Below, piece after piece: positions 26,447 to 37,374 of a DNA stretch of 64,000 bases. Origin of the DNA: Pseudomonas fluvialis (GTDB taxonomy: Bacteria; Pseudomonadota; Gammaproteobacteria; Pseudomonadales; Pseudomonadaceae); the NCBI RefSeq assembly GCF_002234375.1, contig NZ_NMQV01000013.1:124001-188000 (forward strand), given 5' to 3'. Position 1 is the first letter of the stretch, and each line of letters opens with the position of its first letter. The notes under the pieces are model-generated. The model had not been told where the DNA came from. It saw only the letters and a program-made list of their open reading frames with translations, and made no database searches. Position numbers and translations under genes: made by a program.

Positions 26447-27952
26447 TTAGTTGTTGTACAGGTCGATGATCGCACTGACCATCTGGCTGGCCACCTTGGC
26501 GCCATCGTTACGCGCTTGCTCGATACGCGCCAGGTAAGCCTCGTCGACATCACCCGTGACGTACTGGCCGTCGAAGACCGCACAGTCGAACTCATCGATC
26601 TTGATCTTGCCACCACCGACCGCTTCCTTGAGGTCATCGAGGTCCTGATAGACCAGCCAGTCGGCGCCAATCAGCTCAGCCACTTCCTCGGTACTGCGAC
26701 CATGAGCGATCAACTCGTGAGCGCTCGGCATGTCGATGCCGTAGACATTCGGGTAACGCACCGCCGGTGCCGCAGAGCAGAAGAACACGTTTTTCGCTCC
26801 GGCCTCGCGAGCCATCTGGATGATCTGCTTGCAGGTCGTGCCACGCACGATGGAATCATCCACCAGCATGACGTTCTTGCCACGGAACTCCAGATCAATG
26901 GCATTGAGCTTCTGCCGCACTGATTTCTTGCGTGCTGCCTGGCCAGGCATGATGAAGGTACGTCCGATATAGCGATTTTTCACGAAGCCCTCACGGAACT
27001 TCACGCCCAGCCGGTTGGCCAACTCCAATGCCGAGGTACGGCTAGTGTCGGGAATCGGGATGATCACGTCGATACCATGATCAGGACGCTCGCGAAGAAT
27101 CTTCTCGGCCAGTTTTTCGCCCATGCGCAAACGCGCCTTGTAGACCGACACACCGTCCATGATCGAATCCGGACGCGCCAGATAGACATGTTCGAAAATG
27201 CACGGCGAGAGACGTGCCTGCTGGGCACACTGACGGGTATGCAGTTTGCCGTCCTCGGTGATATAGACCGCCTCGCCGGGTGCCAGATCGCGGATCAGCG
27301 TGAAGCCGAGCACATCAAGCGCAACGCTCTCGGATGCAATCATGTACTCCACACCCTCATCGGTATGCCGCTGACCATACACGATGGGACGAATCCCCTG
27401 GGGATCGCGGAAGCCGACGATGCCATAACCGGTGATCATTGCCACCACCGCATAACCGCCACGGCAACGCTGGTGTACGCCCGCCACCGCGGCAAATACA
27501 TCCTCCTCATCGGGCTTCAGCTTGCCGCGTACCGCCAACTCGTGGGCGAATACGTTGAGCAGCACCTCCGAGTCGGAGTTGGTGTTCACATGGCGCAGAT
27601 CCGAGGCATAGATTTCCTGGGTCAACTGCTCGACGTTGGTCAGGTTGCCGTTGTGCGCCAGGGTGATGCCATAGGGCGAGTTGACATAGAACGGTTGCGC
27701 CTCAGCCGAACTGGAGCTGCCTGCGGTGGGATAGCGCACATGACCGATGCCGACATTGCCGAACAATTGCTGCATGTGGCGCTGCTGGAAGACATCGCGC
27801 ACCAGGCCGTTATCCTTGCGCAGGAACAGCTTGCCGCCATGACTGGTCACGATACCGGCAGCGTCCTGGCCACGATGTTGAAGCACGGTAAGCGCGTCAT
27901 ACAGCGCCTGATTGACGTTCGACTTACCGACCATACCGACGATGCCACACAT
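26447..27952 (-). CDS. purF: Amidophosphoribosyltransferase
   Basis: A 501-residue enzyme that commits PRPP to purine synthesis. Cys2 (MCGIVGMVG) becomes the N-terminal glutaminase nucleophile after Met removal. The glutaminase domain shows [22 protein letters not shown] and [11 protein letters not shown]. The PRTase domain carries the PRPP loop [14 protein letters not shown] near residue 365. The start at 27952 gives the required MCG N-terminus. It lies between cvpA and metZ, the usual cvpA-purF linkage. Confidence 0.96.
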   Translation of the reverse strand: MCGIVGMVGKSNVNQALYDALTVLQHRGQDAAGIVTSHGGKLFLRKDNGLVRDVFQQRHMQQLFGNVGIGHVRYPTAGSSSSAEAQPFYVNSPYGITLAHNGNLTNVEQLTQEIYASDLRHVNTNSDSEVLLNVFAHELAVRGKLKPDEEDVFAAVAGVHQRCRGGYAVVAMITGYGIVGFRDPQGIRPIVYGQRHTDEGVEYMIASESVALDVLGFTLIRDLAPGEAVYITEDGKLHTRQCAQQARLSPCIFEHVYLARPDSIMDGVSVYKARLRMGEKLAEKILRERPDHGIDVIIPIPDTSRTSALELANRLGVKFREGFVKNRYIGRTFIMPGQAARKKSVRQKLNAIDLEFRGKNVMLVDDSIVRGTTCKQIIQMAREAGAKNVFFCSAAPAVRYPNVYGIDMPSAHELIAHGRSTEEVAELIGADWLVYQDLDDLKEAVGGGKIKIDEFDCAVFDGQYVTGDVDEAYLARIEQARNDGAKVASQMVSAIIDLYNN

Positions 27953-28005
27953 GCGACGCAACCTCTATTCAGTGAAACAGGCTAATGAGCTAAGCATGAC
28001 CGACC

Positions 28006-28551
28006 TCAAGGGGTCGGCAGCTGCATGGAAAAAGGTAGGGAGGCGGGCTCGCTGACACCACTGGCCAGCCATTGGCTGCCCAGCCCCAGCACCAGGTTCT
28101 TTGACCAGTCGGCCACCAGCAGGAAATGCGGCAACAGTACCGACTGATGCCACCACAGGTCTTCCTGCACCGGCGCCAGGCTCAGCAAACCGACCAGTAC
28201 CACTACCAGCAGACCACCACGAGCGGCCCCGAACACCATGCCCAGAAAACGATCGGTACCCGAAAGCCCGGTGACCCGGATCAGCTCACCGATGAGAAAG
28301 TTGACCAGCGCCCCAACCAGCAGGGTCACCACGAAAAGTATTACGCAGGCACTGATCACCCGCGCCGAAGGCGTACTGATGTAGTCCTGCAGATGATGCG
28401 CCAGAGCGCCACCGAACAACCAGGCCACCGCACCGGCGATCACCCAGGTCAGCAGCGACAGGGCTTCCTTGACGAACCCTCGACGCAGGCTGATCAGGCT
28501 GGAAACCAGAATGATGGCGATGATCGCCCAATCGACCCAGGTGAATGTCAC
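28006..28551 (-). CDS. cvpA: CvpA-family inner-membrane protein
   Basis: A membrane protein of about 181 residues with four predicted helices, widely linked to purF and needed for colicin V production and membrane stress tolerance in E. coli. The first helix is WVDWAIIAIILVSSLISL, then RRGFVKEALSLLTW. LIGELIRVTGLSGTDRFLGMVFGAARG is the family signature. I chose the GTG at 28551 because the family normally begins a few residues before WVDWAI. A GTG at 28569 gives six more residues and cannot be excluded. It sits 53 bases before purF. Confidence 0.85.
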   Translation of the reverse strand: MTFTWVDWAIIAIILVSSLISLRRGFVKEALSLLTWVIAGAVAWLFGGALAHHLQDYISTPSARVISACVILFVVTLLVGALVNFLIGELIRVTGLSGTDRFLGMVFGAARGGLLVVVLVGLLSLAPVQEDLWWHQSVLLPHFLLVADWSKNLVLGLGSQWLASGVSEPASLPFSMQLPTP

Positions 28552-28621
28552 GGCAATGTCCGCATGCACAAGAGGTGCGGGATTTTAGCAGAGCCACTCC
28601 CCCGCTTAACAGCGCACTGCG

Positions 28622-29200
28622 TCAGTTCCGCTCCGGCTGGAAGCGTACGATGAAGCCATCCAGCTGCAACTGACGCTTGAGCTGCGCACGCAAGCGCTCC
28701 GCTTCCGTCTTCTCGATGACCGGGCCGACCAGCACCCGCGTCTTGCCCTCGAAGCTGCGCACATAGGCGTTGTAGCCCTGGGCACGCAGTTTCTGCTGCA
28801 AGGCCTCGGCGCCTTCGCGGCTGGCCAGACTGGCCAACTGCACAGACCAGCTACGCGGCAGGCCTGCCTCATCCAGCCCCGCCACAGGCGTATCGCTAGC
28901 CAGGGGAGCCTGACTCGACGGAACCTCTGCGACCACGGGCGGCTCCTGCTCGACTACCGGCACGACCGACTCGGCAGCGTGCTCGGGCATGGCCTGCAAC
29001 GGCGGAATGTCGAGTGGCTCGACCGGTTCCGGGGTCACAATGAGGCTGTCCGCTGGCTCCGGCATGGCAGGCGCTACAACCTGCACATCACGCGCCTCAT
29101 CCGGACGGGAAAACAGCATGGGCAGGAACACCACAGCCAGCGCCAACAGCACCAGCGCCCCGACAATACGTTGCCGCAATCCCCGATCGAGCAAAGCCAT
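28622..29200 (-). CDS. dedD: SPOR-domain cell-division protein (DedD-like)
   Basis: A 192-residue single-span inner-membrane protein. A basic N-terminus ([11 protein letters not shown]) and one helix (about 12-30, IVGALVLLALAVVFLPML) are followed by a long Pro/Glu-rich periplasmic linker. A C-terminal SPOR domain begins near residue 117 (SWSVQLASLASREGAEALQQ, TRVLVGP). SPOR domains bind denuded septal peptidoglycan and bring the protein to the division site. The start overlaps the folC stop (ATG shared with TGATG), showing translational coupling. Confidence 0.9.
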   Translation of the reverse strand: MALLDRGLRQRIVGALVLLALAVVFLPMLFSRPDEARDVQVVAPAMPEPADSLIVTPEPVEPLDIPPLQAMPEHAAESVVPVVEQEPPVVAEVPSSQAPLASDTPVAGLDEAGLPRSWSVQLASLASREGAEALQQKLRAQGYNAYVRSFEGKTRVLVGPVIEKTEAERLRAQLKRQLQLDGFIVRFQPERN

Positions 29201-30465
29201 CATCCTTCCCCTTGCGTCTGCAGCCAGGTCAGCGCCTCGGCCACACAGAAAAACGAGCCGAACACCAACACCTCGTCGCCTTCCTGTGCCTGGGCACATT
29301 GAATATCAAGCGCCGAGCATACGGAATCTGCCTGCCGCACCGAAACCCCGGCTTCGCGAAGATAGTCAGCCAACTCTGCGGCCGTTCGGCTCCGCGGGCT
29401 ATCAAGGGGCGCCACGCACCAGTCCTGACAGAGATCAAGCAGCGGCTGCAGGACGCCAGGCAAATCCTTATCGGCCAGTAAGCCGAACACCGCGAGGCGA
29501 CGACGCGGACGCTGCCGTAGACGCTGCGCCAAGTAGTGTGCGGCGTGCGGGTTATGCCCGACATCCAGCAATAACGCGACGCGCTTGCCACGCACGGTTA
29601 CCTGACAACGCTGCAAGCGCCCTGCCAGCTGGGTTTCAGCCAGTGACTGGCGCAACCGTTGAGCCTCCCAGGGCAACCCAAGTAACGCATATGCCTGCAA
29701 TGCCAGCGCGGCATTCTCCACGGGCAGATCAAGCTCAGGGAGGGCTTCCAGCTGCAGGGGATGCCCCTGGGCATCAACCCCATGCCAGTCGCGACCTGCC
29801 AGAGCAAAAGAGCGACCGCGCACATGCAACGGACAGCCCAGGCGCTGCGCCTCATCCAGCAACGGCTGCGGTACATCCTCATCACCGCACAGGGCGGCAT
29901 GACCAGCGCGCAGGATGCCAGCTTTCTCACGCGCCACCGATTCGCGACTGTCGCCCAACCACTCGACATGATCAACACCGATACTGGTAATCAACGCCAG
30001 ATCGGCATCCACCAGGTTGACCGCATCCAGCCGGCCACCCAGCCCTACCTCCAGCACCAGCGCATCCAGTTCCTGCTGTTGGAAAATCCAAAACGCCGCC
30101 AGCGTGCCCATTTCGAAATAGGTCAGGGGAATATCGCCGCGCCGCGCCTCCACAGCGGCAAAAGCTTCGCACAGCAGTTCGTCCGTCACCGGCTGGCCAT
30201 TGATCTGTACACGCTCGTTGTAACGCAACAGGTGGGGCGAAGCATACACACCAACCCGCAAACCCTGGCCGCGCAACAGACTGGCCAGAAAGGCACAGGT
30301 CGAGCCCTTGCCATTGGTGCCGGTAACGGTGATCACCCGGGGAGCCAGACGCCCCCGAGCAAGGCGCTGCCAAACCGCAGCAGCACGTTGCAACCCCATG
30401 TCGATAGCGACCGGATGCAGTTGTTCCAGGTAGCTCAACCAGCTGGCCAGGTCACGCTCCGTCAT
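29200..30465 (-). CDS. folC: Folylpolyglutamate synthase/dihydrofolate synthase
   Basis: A 421-residue Mur-ligase-type enzyme that adds glutamate to dihydropteroate and to folates. The P-loop [10 protein letters not shown] occupies residues 47-56. The omega-loop region [24 protein letters not shown] and the catalytic-lysine segment VAREKAGIL follow. The C-terminal domain has [12 protein letters not shown]. It overlaps accD by four bases (ATGA) and dedD by a base or so, so the three are translated as one unit. Length is typical. Confidence 0.95.
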   Translation of the reverse strand: MTERDLASWLSYLEQLHPVAIDMGLQRAAAVWQRLARGRLAPRVITVTGTNGKGSTCAFLASLLRGQGLRVGVYASPHLLRYNERVQINGQPVTDELLCEAFAAVEARRGDIPLTYFEMGTLAAFWIFQQQELDALVLEVGLGGRLDAVNLVDADLALITSIGVDHVEWLGDSRESVAREKAGILRAGHAALCGDEDVPQPLLDEAQRLGCPLHVRGRSFALAGRDWHGVDAQGHPLQLEALPELDLPVENAALALQAYALLGLPWEAQRLRQSLAETQLAGRLQRCQVTVRGKRVALLLDVGHNPHAAHYLAQRLRQRPRRRLAVFGLLADKDLPGVLQPLLDLCQDWCVAPLDSPRSRTAAELADYLREAGVSVRQADSVCSALDIQCAQAQEGDEVLVFGSFFCVAEALTWLQTQGEG

Positions 30466-31346
30466 GCACAGGCCGCCCCGGCAAAGGGCGAGGGCTGGCC
30501 GCCCAGCTGCGCCAGCAGACGAGCCAGGCGCTCACGCAACTCGGCACGCGGGATGATCATGTCAATCGCCCCATGCTCCAGAAGAAACTCACTGCGCTGG
30601 AAACCTTCCGGCAGTTTTTCGCGCACGGTCTGCTCAATGACTCGCGGCCCGGCAAAACCGATCAACGCGCGCGGCTCAGCGACGATGACATCACCGAGCA
30701 TGGCCAGGCTGGCCGACACGCCGCCATAGACCGGATCGGTCAGCACCGAGATGAACGGCACGCCCTCTTCGCGCAGGCGCGCCAGCACTGCCGACGTTTT
30801 GGCCATCTGCATCAGCGAGAGCAGGGCCTCCTGCATACGCGCGCCCCCCGAAGCAGAAAAACAGATCAGCGGGATGCGCTGCTGCAGGGCAACATTGGCG
30901 GCACGCACAAAGCGCTCGCCGACCACCGCGCCCATGGAACCGCCCATGAAGCTGAATTCAAAGGCACAAGCCACTACCGGCAAGCCATGCAAGGCCCCGC
31001 GCATGGCCACCAGGGCATCCTTCTCACCGGTATCTTTCTGCGCAGCCAGCAAGCGATCCTTGTACTTCTTGCTGTCACGAAACTTCAGACGATCAACCGG
31101 CTCCAGCTCGGCAGCGATTTCCTCGCGTCCACTTTCGTCGAGAAACATGTCCAGACGCGCCCGTGCACCGATACGCATGTGGTGCTGACACTTAGGGCAG
31201 ACATCCAGGGTTTTCTCCAGCTCCGGCTTGTACAGCACGGCATCACAGGAGGGACACTTGTGCCAGAGGCCTTCAGGGACCGAGCTTTTCTTTACCTCCG
31301 AACGCATGATCGACGGGATCAGCTTGTCTACCAGCCAGTTGCTCAT
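30462..31346 (-). CDS. accD: Acetyl-CoA carboxylase carboxyltransferase beta subunit
   Basis: A 294-residue subunit of the carboxyltransferase that makes malonyl-CoA with AccA. The N-terminal zinc ribbon has Cys31, Cys34, Cys50 and Cys53 (CPSC/CPKC). The crotonase-fold body contains [14 protein letters not shown] and [16 protein letters not shown], the oxyanion-hole region. In E. coli the zinc ribbon lets the enzyme bind its own mRNA. GGAGTTG lies upstream of the ATG at 31346. A 129-base gap without a clear hairpin separates it from trpF. Confidence 0.96.
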   Translation of the reverse strand: MSNWLVDKLIPSIMRSEVKKSSVPEGLWHKCPSCDAVLYKPELEKTLDVCPKCQHHMRIGARARLDMFLDESGREEIAAELEPVDRLKFRDSKKYKDRLLAAQKDTGEKDALVAMRGALHGLPVVACAFEFSFMGGSMGAVVGERFVRAANVALQQRIPLICFSASGGARMQEALLSLMQMAKTSAVLARLREEGVPFISVLTDPVYGGVSASLAMLGDVIVAEPRALIGFAGPRVIEQTVREKLPEGFQRSEFLLEHGAIDMIIPRAELRERLARLLAQLGGQPSPFAGAACA

Positions 31347-31475
31347 GCTTGCTCAACTCCTTCAGAAGCCAAATTCTTGTCAGGTCGCCAAGGGCGACGG
31401 CAATCACGCACTATGCAGTGCCATGTCAGGCTATGGACGGTTGCCTGGTACGCATCGTCACACCTGGCTGGGCAA

Positions 31476-32096
31476 TCAGGCACCGCGCACGGCCTGCACG
31501 AAGGCCGCCATCCGCATGGGGTCTTTGATGCCCTTGGCCAGCTCGACACCGCCACTCACATCCACCGCATAGGGTCGGGCACAGGCAATGGCCTGCGCGA
31601 CATTATCAGGATGCAACCCGCCCGCCAAAATGATCGGCAAACCATCCTCCTGCGGCACCTGCTTCCAGTCAAAGGCCGCCCCGGTGCCTCCCGGCACACC
31701 TTCGACATAGGTATCCAGCAGAATACCTCGCGCGTCGGCGTACTCTGCCATCTCAGCCTGCAGGTCGATGCCCGGACGCATGCGCAGTGCCTTGATATAC
31801 GGGCGCGCATAGCCACGACAGTCGTCGGCAGCCTCGTCACCATGAAACTGCAGCAAGTCCAGCGGCAGTTGATCAAGCAGGCTCTGCAGGTTTTTCCGCG
31901 GCATGTCGACAAACAAACCAACACTGCTCACGAAAGGCGGCAAGGCCGCAAGAATCGCGGCGGCTTGCTGGATGCTGACCGCACGCGGGCTAGGCGGATA
32001 AAACACCAGGCCAATGGCATCCGCTCCGGCGGCTACCGCAGCCAGGGCATCCTCCACACGGGTAATCCCGCAGATCTTGCTGCGCACACGCGCCAT
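31476..32096 (-). CDS. trpF: Phosphoribosylanthranilate isomerase
   Basis: A 206-residue TIM-barrel enzyme of tryptophan synthesis. The N-terminal KICGITR carries the catalytic cysteine (Cys9). [22 protein letters not shown] and the phosphate-binding [11 protein letters not shown] and VDVSGGVE segments are all present, and VDVSGGVE ends the active site. As in other pseudomonads it sits between truA and accD rather than with the other trp genes. AGGAG before the ATG is clear. Confidence 0.95.
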   Translation of the reverse strand: MARVRSKICGITRVEDALAAVAAGADAIGLVFYPPSPRAVSIQQAAAILAALPPFVSSVGLFVDMPRKNLQSLLDQLPLDLLQFHGDEAADDCRGYARPYIKALRMRPGIDLQAEMAEYADARGILLDTYVEGVPGGTGAAFDWKQVPQEDGLPIILAGGLHPDNVAQAIACARPYAVDVSGGVELAKGIKDPMRMAAFVQAVRGA

Positions 32097-32169
32097 ATTC
32101 CATGCTCCTGGCTACTCATCAGCGAGCCACTTGATATCCGGCGCACACGCCGCTTCTTGTTCAAACGCC

Positions 32170-33033
32170 TCAGCGCCTGTGCACATCCTGCAGTCCCGAG
32201 AGAAAATGTGGCCCCAGGTAACGCTCAGGCAGGGCGAACTCCTCGGGATACTCCACGTTCACCAGGTACAAGCCGTAGGGGTGCGCGGTCACTCCAGCAT
32301 CGCGCCTGTTGCGACTGGCCAGCACCTCTTCGACCCAGACTACTGGACGCTCCCCGGCGCCAATAGTCATCAGCACCCCAGCCATATTACGCACCATGTG
32401 GTGGAGGAAGGCATTGGCTCGCACATCCAACACAATAAAGCGTCCCTGTTGCAAAACCTGAAAGTGATGGATGGTCTTGACGGGGGACTTGGCCTGGCAC
32501 TGTCCCGCCCGGAATGCACTGAAATCATGAGTACCCAAGAGCGCCTGGGCCGCCTCCTGCATGCGCTGGGCATCCAGCGGCCGGTGATTCCAGGTGACCT
32601 CTTCGGCCATGTGCGCTGGGCGCACCGGATCGTTATAGATCACATAGCGATAGCGCCGCGCCATAGCGCTGAAACGCGCATGGAAGTGGCGCGGCATGAC
32701 CTGTGCCCAGGTCACGCTGATATCCTTGGGCAGATACATATTGGCGCCCATGATCCAGGCATGCAGCGGACGCTCGACTTGCGTATCGAAATGCACCACC
32801 TGACCACTGGCATGCACGCCGGCATCGGTACGACCGGCACAATTGATCGTCAGTACCTCGCCCCCCGCTACCCTCGACAGAGCCTGCTCGAGGCAGGCCT
32901 GCACACTGGGCACGCCGGCATTCTGCCGTTGAAAACCATGATAACGACTACCCCGGTACTCAATACCCAGGGCAATTCTGGAAAAGCCAACGGCCGCCCA
33001 TTCGGCGGCCGTGGTGGTTACTGCATCAGTCAT
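32170..33033 (-). CDS. truA: tRNA pseudouridine(38-40) synthase TruA
   Basis: A 287-residue enzyme that converts uridines 38-40 of the anticodon arm to pseudouridine. Asp70 in CAGRTDAGVHA is the catalytic aspartate. YRGSRYHGFQRQ, FHARFSAMARRYRY and FLHHMVRNMAGVL are the other conserved motifs. The first 15 residues (MTDAVTTTAAEWAAV) are an extension relative to the E. coli form, and the ATG at 33033 lacks a strong ribosome site. It ends 15 bases after fimV on the same strand, so fimV read-through may feed it. Confidence 0.94.
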   Translation of the reverse strand: MTDAVTTTAAEWAAVGFSRIALGIEYRGSRYHGFQRQNAGVPSVQACLEQALSRVAGGEVLTINCAGRTDAGVHASGQVVHFDTQVERPLHAWIMGANMYLPKDISVTWAQVMPRHFHARFSAMARRYRYVIYNDPVRPAHMAEEVTWNHRPLDAQRMQEAAQALLGTHDFSAFRAGQCQAKSPVKTIHHFQVLQQGRFIVLDVRANAFLHHMVRNMAGVLMTIGAGERPVVWVEEVLASRNRRDAGVTAHPYGLYLVNVEYPEEFALPERYLGPHFLSGLQDVHRR

Positions 33034-33048
33034 GAAAAGGCATCGAAC

Positions 33049-35838
33049 TCAGGTCAGGCTGGCAATCAGCTCGCGTGCTTCCTGCTGTTGAGCTTCGGAA
33101 CCTTCCTGGACCACTTCTTCGAGGATGTCACGGGCGCCTTCAGCATCACCCATGTCGATGTAGGCACGGGCCAGATCCAGCTTGGTGGCTGTTTCGTCGG
33201 TACCGGAGAGGAAGTCGAACTCGTCGTCATCCAGCCCCGGGGTACTGGGCAGTGGCTCGGCTACTGGTTCCTGAGCTTCCAGGCTATCGCTAAGCTCACC
33301 CAGTTCGGCACTGACCTGATCCAGCTGGCTGGCAAAATCGGCCACTGCGGCTTCCGGCTGCATGTCGTCCTCCATGGACAGGTCGAAATCAGCCGGCAAA
33401 TCGAGGCCAGCCAGCTCATCATCACCAGCCGCAGGCAGCGCAGCGGGGGCCTCCTCCAGCGAGGCAGCGGAGACCGACAACTCGTCTTCCAGAGTCAGCA
33501 GGAAATCATCCTCATCCAGCACTGGCGTTTCAGCCTGGGCGGCAGCAGGCGCATCAAGCTCCAGGCTGAACTCATCCAAAGCACTGTCGGCAACACTACT
33601 GGGCTGCTCGTCAAGGGCCAGGGCAAAGTCCAGCTCACTATTGCTCAGCTCCGGAATGTCTGCCGAGGGAGCGCTCTGCGGCTGGTCAAGCTGCAGGTCG
33701 TCAAAGGCCAAATCATCCAGCGACAGCGCATCGACTGGCTCGTCAGCAGGTTTCGCCGCCGCCTGAATATCGGCTTCAAGATCAGCTTCAAGCTCATCAA
33801 GGCTGATGTCGAAGGCATCGTCAAGGTCGTCAGCCGCCGGTTGCGCGGCCGGTTCATCAAGCAGCAAATCATCCAGCCCGGCATCGAGACTGGCAGCACT
33901 CGCCGCTGCCACCGCAGCCAAGCCAACCGCCATGGCGGGGTACTTGTTACGCAGCTGTTCCAGTTCGCGCTGCACGCCACCAATTTCTTCCAGCTCGCCA
34001 TGCTGACGGGCAAAACCCTCACGGTCACCCAGCTCGGCCTGGACCTCCATCAGCTTCAAACGCAGATCGCTGCGCTGGGGCTCCTGATTGATGGCGTTGT
34101 GCAGCAGTTCAGCCGCCTGGGGGAAGCGACCGTAAGCGATGTAGATCTCCGCTTCGCCCAACGCATCAGCAGTTTGCGGGGTCAGCGGTGCTTCCTCGAA
34201 CGGCTTGTCAGTATCAGTTTCCGGCACGCCCTGATCGAAGGCATCGGCAAAGCTGCTTTCCGGCATGTCCAGATCGTTTTCCAGACTGCTGCTGTGTGCA
34301 TCCTGCTCCAGCTGGCTCTGCAGTTCAGCTTCCTTCTGCGCATTACGGCGCGACACTGCCATCAGGCCGAGCAACAGCAGCAACAGTGCGCCACCGCCAG
34401 CTGCACCCAGCAACATCTGGTTGGCCAACAGCTCGTCCAGCCAGCTTTGCTCTGCAACCGGTGCCGGAGACGGAGTCACTGGCTTGGCCGGTGCAGCCGG
34501 CTGCACCGGAGTAGCGGGCTTGACGACTTCGACAGGGCGCACAACCTCGGCAGCCGGGGCCTGCTCGGCGGGCTTCTCGGTGTAATTGAAATCAGGCTCG
34601 GCCGGCGCGACGGGAGCGGTCTCAACCGGAGCGGCGGGAGCAACCGGTGCAGCGGCCTTCTCTACAGCGGGCTGAGTAACCGCTGCCGGCGCGGAGGATG
34701 GCGTAGCGGCCGGCTGCTTGGCCAGATCAGCTTGCAGCTTGGCCAGTTGCTCATCCTTCAGCGCTACCAGCTTCTGCAACTTGTCGAGCTGGCTCTGCAG
34801 GTCGCCCAGGCGACCCGTCAGCTCCTGATTTTCACGGCGCGTTGAATCCAGGCTTTCCTGGGTCACCGCGAGTTTGTCTCGCAGAGCCTTGGCATCGGCA
34901 GCGCCCTTGTCGCTACCCGCAACGGCTTTACCACTGTCAGCGGATACCAGACGCAGATTGTCCTTGCTTGCCGACTGGCTGGGAGCTGCGTCCGCTACGC
35001 TACGCGGCGTGGCATCCAGCTGGCGCTGTGCCGGTGCGCTGCGCCCATCACGCCAGGCAGCATTCTGTTCGGCAACCTGAGCCACCGCCTGCCCCTGGGT
35101 ACGGCTGGCAACCTGGTCTGCCGAGGGCATGCGTAGTACCTGACCACGTTTCATGCGGTTGATGTTACCGCCCACGAAAGCATCGGGATTCAGCTCAAGA
35201 ATGGCCAGCATGGCCTGATGCACACTACCGCCCTGACGGTGACGCGAAGCAATTTCCCACAGGGTGTCGTTGGGCTGGGTGCGATATTCGCCAGGCGCAG
35301 CAGCGGGTGCGCTGCTGGCAGGTGCCGCACTGCGCGGAGCCGCGGCGGGTACACGCGCCTGCCCAGCACTGCGCGGGGCGGCAGCCACGGGGGCAGCAAC
35401 CGGAGCCTGCAAGGGCGCAGCGATCGGTTGCGGGTTATACAAGGGCGGATCGAGCAGCAGTGTGTACTCACGCAGCAACCGACCGTTTGGCCAGAGCACT
35501 TCCACCAGGAAATTCAAATAAGGCTCGCGTACCGGCTTGTTCGAGGTGACCTGGATGACACTCTTGCCGTTCGGCTTGACCACGGGAGTGAACTTCAGGC
35601 CGGTGAGGAAAAATTGTCGATCAACTCCGGCCTTGCTGAACTCTTCGGGAGATGCCAGGTTGGAAATCAACTCGCTGGCGGACAGATCGCGTGTATCCAG
35701 CAATTCGATCTCGGCGACCAGAGGCTGGTTGAGAGCAGACTTCAAGGTCACTTCGCCCAACCCCAGCGCATTGGCCATACCTGAACTCAGCGCCGAAGCA
35801 GCCGCAATTGCCAATGCCAGTTTGCGAACCCGAATCAT
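33049..35838 (-). CDS. fimV: FimV, LysM-containing polar hub protein
   Basis: A 929-residue inner-membrane protein that organises the cell pole for type IV pili and cyclic-AMP signalling. Layout: signal sequence 1-25; FimV N-terminal domain (LNQPLVAEIELLDTRDL); LysM peptidoglycan-binding domain near residues 185-240 (NDTLWEIASRHR); coiled coil about 310-370; Pro/Ala-rich linker; one membrane helix near 475 (GAAGGGALLLLLLGLMAV). Then come a long, very acidic cytoplasmic region with TPR-like segments and the C-terminal FimV domain (ATKLDLARAYIDMGDAEGAR). The start at 35838 is chosen for its AAGGGA site and signal peptide. FimL/TsaP-type partners are not in the window. Confidence 0.93.
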   Translation of the reverse strand: MIRVRKLALAIAAASALSSGMANALGLGEVTLKSALNQPLVAEIELLDTRDLSASELISNLASPEEFSKAGVDRQFFLTGLKFTPVVKPNGKSVIQVTSNKPVREPYLNFLVEVLWPNGRLLREYTLLLDPPLYNPQPIAAPLQAPVAAPVAAAPRSAGQARVPAAAPRSAAPASSAPAAAPGEYRTQPNDTLWEIASRHRQGGSVHQAMLAILELNPDAFVGGNINRMKRGQVLRMPSADQVASRTQGQAVAQVAEQNAAWRDGRSAPAQRQLDATPRSVADAAPSQSASKDNLRLVSADSGKAVAGSDKGAADAKALRDKLAVTQESLDSTRRENQELTGRLGDLQSQLDKLQKLVALKDEQLAKLQADLAKQPAATPSSAPAAVTQPAVEKAAAPVAPAAPVETAPVAPAEPDFNYTEKPAEQAPAAEVVRPVEVVKPATPVQPAAPAKPVTPSPAPVAEQSWLDELLANQMLLGAAGGGALLLLLLGLMAVSRRNAQKEAELQSQLEQDAHSSSLENDLDMPESSFADAFDQGVPETDTDKPFEEAPLTPQTADALGEAEIYIAYGRFPQAAELLHNAINQEPQRSDLRLKLMEVQAELGDREGFARQHGELEEIGGVQRELEQLRNKYPAMAVGLAAVAAASAASLDAGLDDLLLDEPAAQPAADDLDDAFDISLDELEADLEADIQAAAKPADEPVDALSLDDLAFDDLQLDQPQSAPSADIPELSNSELDFALALDEQPSSVADSALDEFSLELDAPAAAQAETPVLDEDDFLLTLEDELSVSAASLEEAPAALPAAGDDELAGLDLPADFDLSMEDDMQPEAAVADFASQLDQVSAELGELSDSLEAQEPVAEPLPSTPGLDDDEFDFLSGTDETATKLDLARAYIDMGDAEGARDILEEVVQEGSEAQQQEARELIASLT

Positions 35839-36148
35839 AGCGTAATCCCTTGTTTTATCTTTTATTCTCGTCAAGCGAGAGGGGTCTTGATGCTGCTGCC
35901 TACGCGCCCTGCAAGGGCGTATCCCCGCCAGCTGGCCACCAAGCCAGTATTGTCAAGCTAGAAAGAATCTTCAAATTTTCCGGTAAGTATCTTTGACAGA
36001 TAGTGTTTTATCAATAATTCGACAAACTGCACAGGCGCAGGGCCCATGCCTTTTACCGGATAACCGGAAACACCGCACACTTTGCGCCGGCACACATGCT
36101 GCCGGCAATCTGCGTCTATCGTCCAGCCCAAGTATTGACGCAGCGCAC
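35839..36148 (-). promoter_or_regulatory. fimV upstream region
   Basis: About 310 bases between the asd terminator and fimV without a convincing gene. On the minus strand a candidate promoter is TTGATA, 17 bases, GATACT (about 36012 down to 35984). A small stem CGCCCT-GCA-AGGGCG lies at 35905-35919 in the resulting leader. Both are pattern matches. Confidence 0.4.
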
Positions 36149-36177
36149 AAAAAACACGCCCCGGAAAACCGGGGCGT
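36149..36177 (-). terminator. Rho-independent terminator of asd
   Basis: ACGCCCCGG (36156-36164) pairs with CCGGGGCGT (36169-36177) around AAAA. On the minus strand it is followed by six T, about 30 bases after the asd stop. Confidence 0.9.
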
Positions 36178-36206
36178 ATTCAGCAGTCTAAGTACTCAAG
36201 GCACAC

Positions 36207-37319
36207 TCAACGTTCCAGCAGGATGCGCAGCATGCGCCGCAACGGCTCGGCCGCTCCCCACAGCAGTTGGTCACCCACAGTAAAGGCACCGAGGTACTGC
36301 GAGCCCATGTTGAGCTTGCGCAGACGCCCCACTGGCACAGTGAGGGTGCCAGTCACGGCGGTCGGCCCCAGCTCGCGCATACTAGCCTCGCGCTGGTTGG
36401 GCACCAGCTTGACCCAGGGATTGTGCTGACTGATCAGTTGTTCGATGTCCGCCATCGGCACATCCTTGTTCAGCTTGATGGTCAATGCCTGGCTGTGGCA
36501 ACGCATTGCGCCCACACGCACACACAGGCCATCCACGGGGATAGGATTCTTGTTGCGACCCAGAATCTTGTTGGTCTCGGCCTGGCCTTTCCACTCCTCG
36601 CGGCTTTGCCCGTTGGGCAACTCCTTGTCGATGTAGGGGATCAGGCTACCGGCCAGCGGCACGCCGAAGTTGTCCACCGGGAAGCCTTCGCCACGCATGG
36701 CTTCAGCCACCTTGCGATCGATATCGAGGATGGCGCTGGCCGGATTAGCCAGATCGTCAGCCACAGCGCCATGAATGGCCCCCATTTGCTTGATCAGCTC
36801 GCGCATGTTCTGCGCACCCGCGCCGGAGGCTGCCTGGTAGGTCATGGCACTCATCCACTCGACCAGACCGGCCTCGTACAGACCACCCAGCGCCATCAGC
36901 ATCAGGCTGACGGTGCAGTTGCCGCCGATGTAGTTCTTGGTGCCGGCGTCCAGCTGCTGGTCGATGACCTTGCGGTTGACCGGGTCCAGCACGATCACGG
37001 CGTCATCGGCCATGCGCAGGCTGGAGGCCGCATCGATCCAGTAGCCAGTCCAGCCGGCTTCGCGCAGCTTGGGGAAGACCTCACTGGTGTAGTCGCCACC
37101 CTGGCAGGTCAGGATCACATCGAGGCTCTTCAGCTCATCAATGCTGTAGGCATCCTTCAGCGGGGCAATCTCCTTGCCAATGGCAGGGCCCTGGCCACCG
37201 ACATTAGAGGTAGTGAAGAACACCGGCTCGATCAGGTCGAAGTCCCGCTCTTCCAGCATGCGCTGCATAAGCACGGAACCGACCATGCCACGCCAACCGA
37301 TCAGACCTACACGTTTCAT
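36207..37319 (-). CDS. asd: Aspartate-semialdehyde dehydrogenase
   Basis: A 370-residue NADPH enzyme that reduces aspartyl phosphate to the semialdehyde, feeding lysine, diaminopimelate, threonine and methionine. The N-terminal [17 protein letters not shown] is the nucleotide-binding loop. Cys135 in [10 protein letters not shown] is the catalytic cysteine, and the substrate-binding segment is [15 protein letters not shown]. This is the longer enterobacterial-type Asd. GGTGT upstream of 37319 serves as ribosome site. It lies 55 bases after leuB on the same strand; a strong terminator follows. Confidence 0.96.
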   Translation of the reverse strand: MKRVGLIGWRGMVGSVLMQRMLEERDFDLIEPVFFTTSNVGGQGPAIGKEIAPLKDAYSIDELKSLDVILTCQGGDYTSEVFPKLREAGWTGYWIDAASSLRMADDAVIVLDPVNRKVIDQQLDAGTKNYIGGNCTVSLMLMALGGLYEAGLVEWMSAMTYQAASGAGAQNMRELIKQMGAIHGAVADDLANPASAILDIDRKVAEAMRGEGFPVDNFGVPLAGSLIPYIDKELPNGQSREEWKGQAETNKILGRNKNPIPVDGLCVRVGAMRCHSQALTIKLNKDVPMADIEQLISQHNPWVKLVPNQREASMRELGPTAVTGTLTVPVGRLRKLNMGSQYLGAFTVGDQLLWGAAEPLRRMLRILLER

Positions 37320-37374
37320 AACGACTACACCTATATAAGCAGCCCGCCGGAACCACCCCGGCGGGACTGGAAGA

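Noticed and set aside
32014-34845. 943-codon plus-strand frame over truA and fimV
   Set aside because: Low-complexity shadow of fimV's repetitive acidic region; truA and fimV explain the sequence.
35993-36283. Plus-strand frame between fimV and asd
   Set aside because: It runs through the asd terminator into the asd 3' end and lacks a ribosome site; treated as non-coding.
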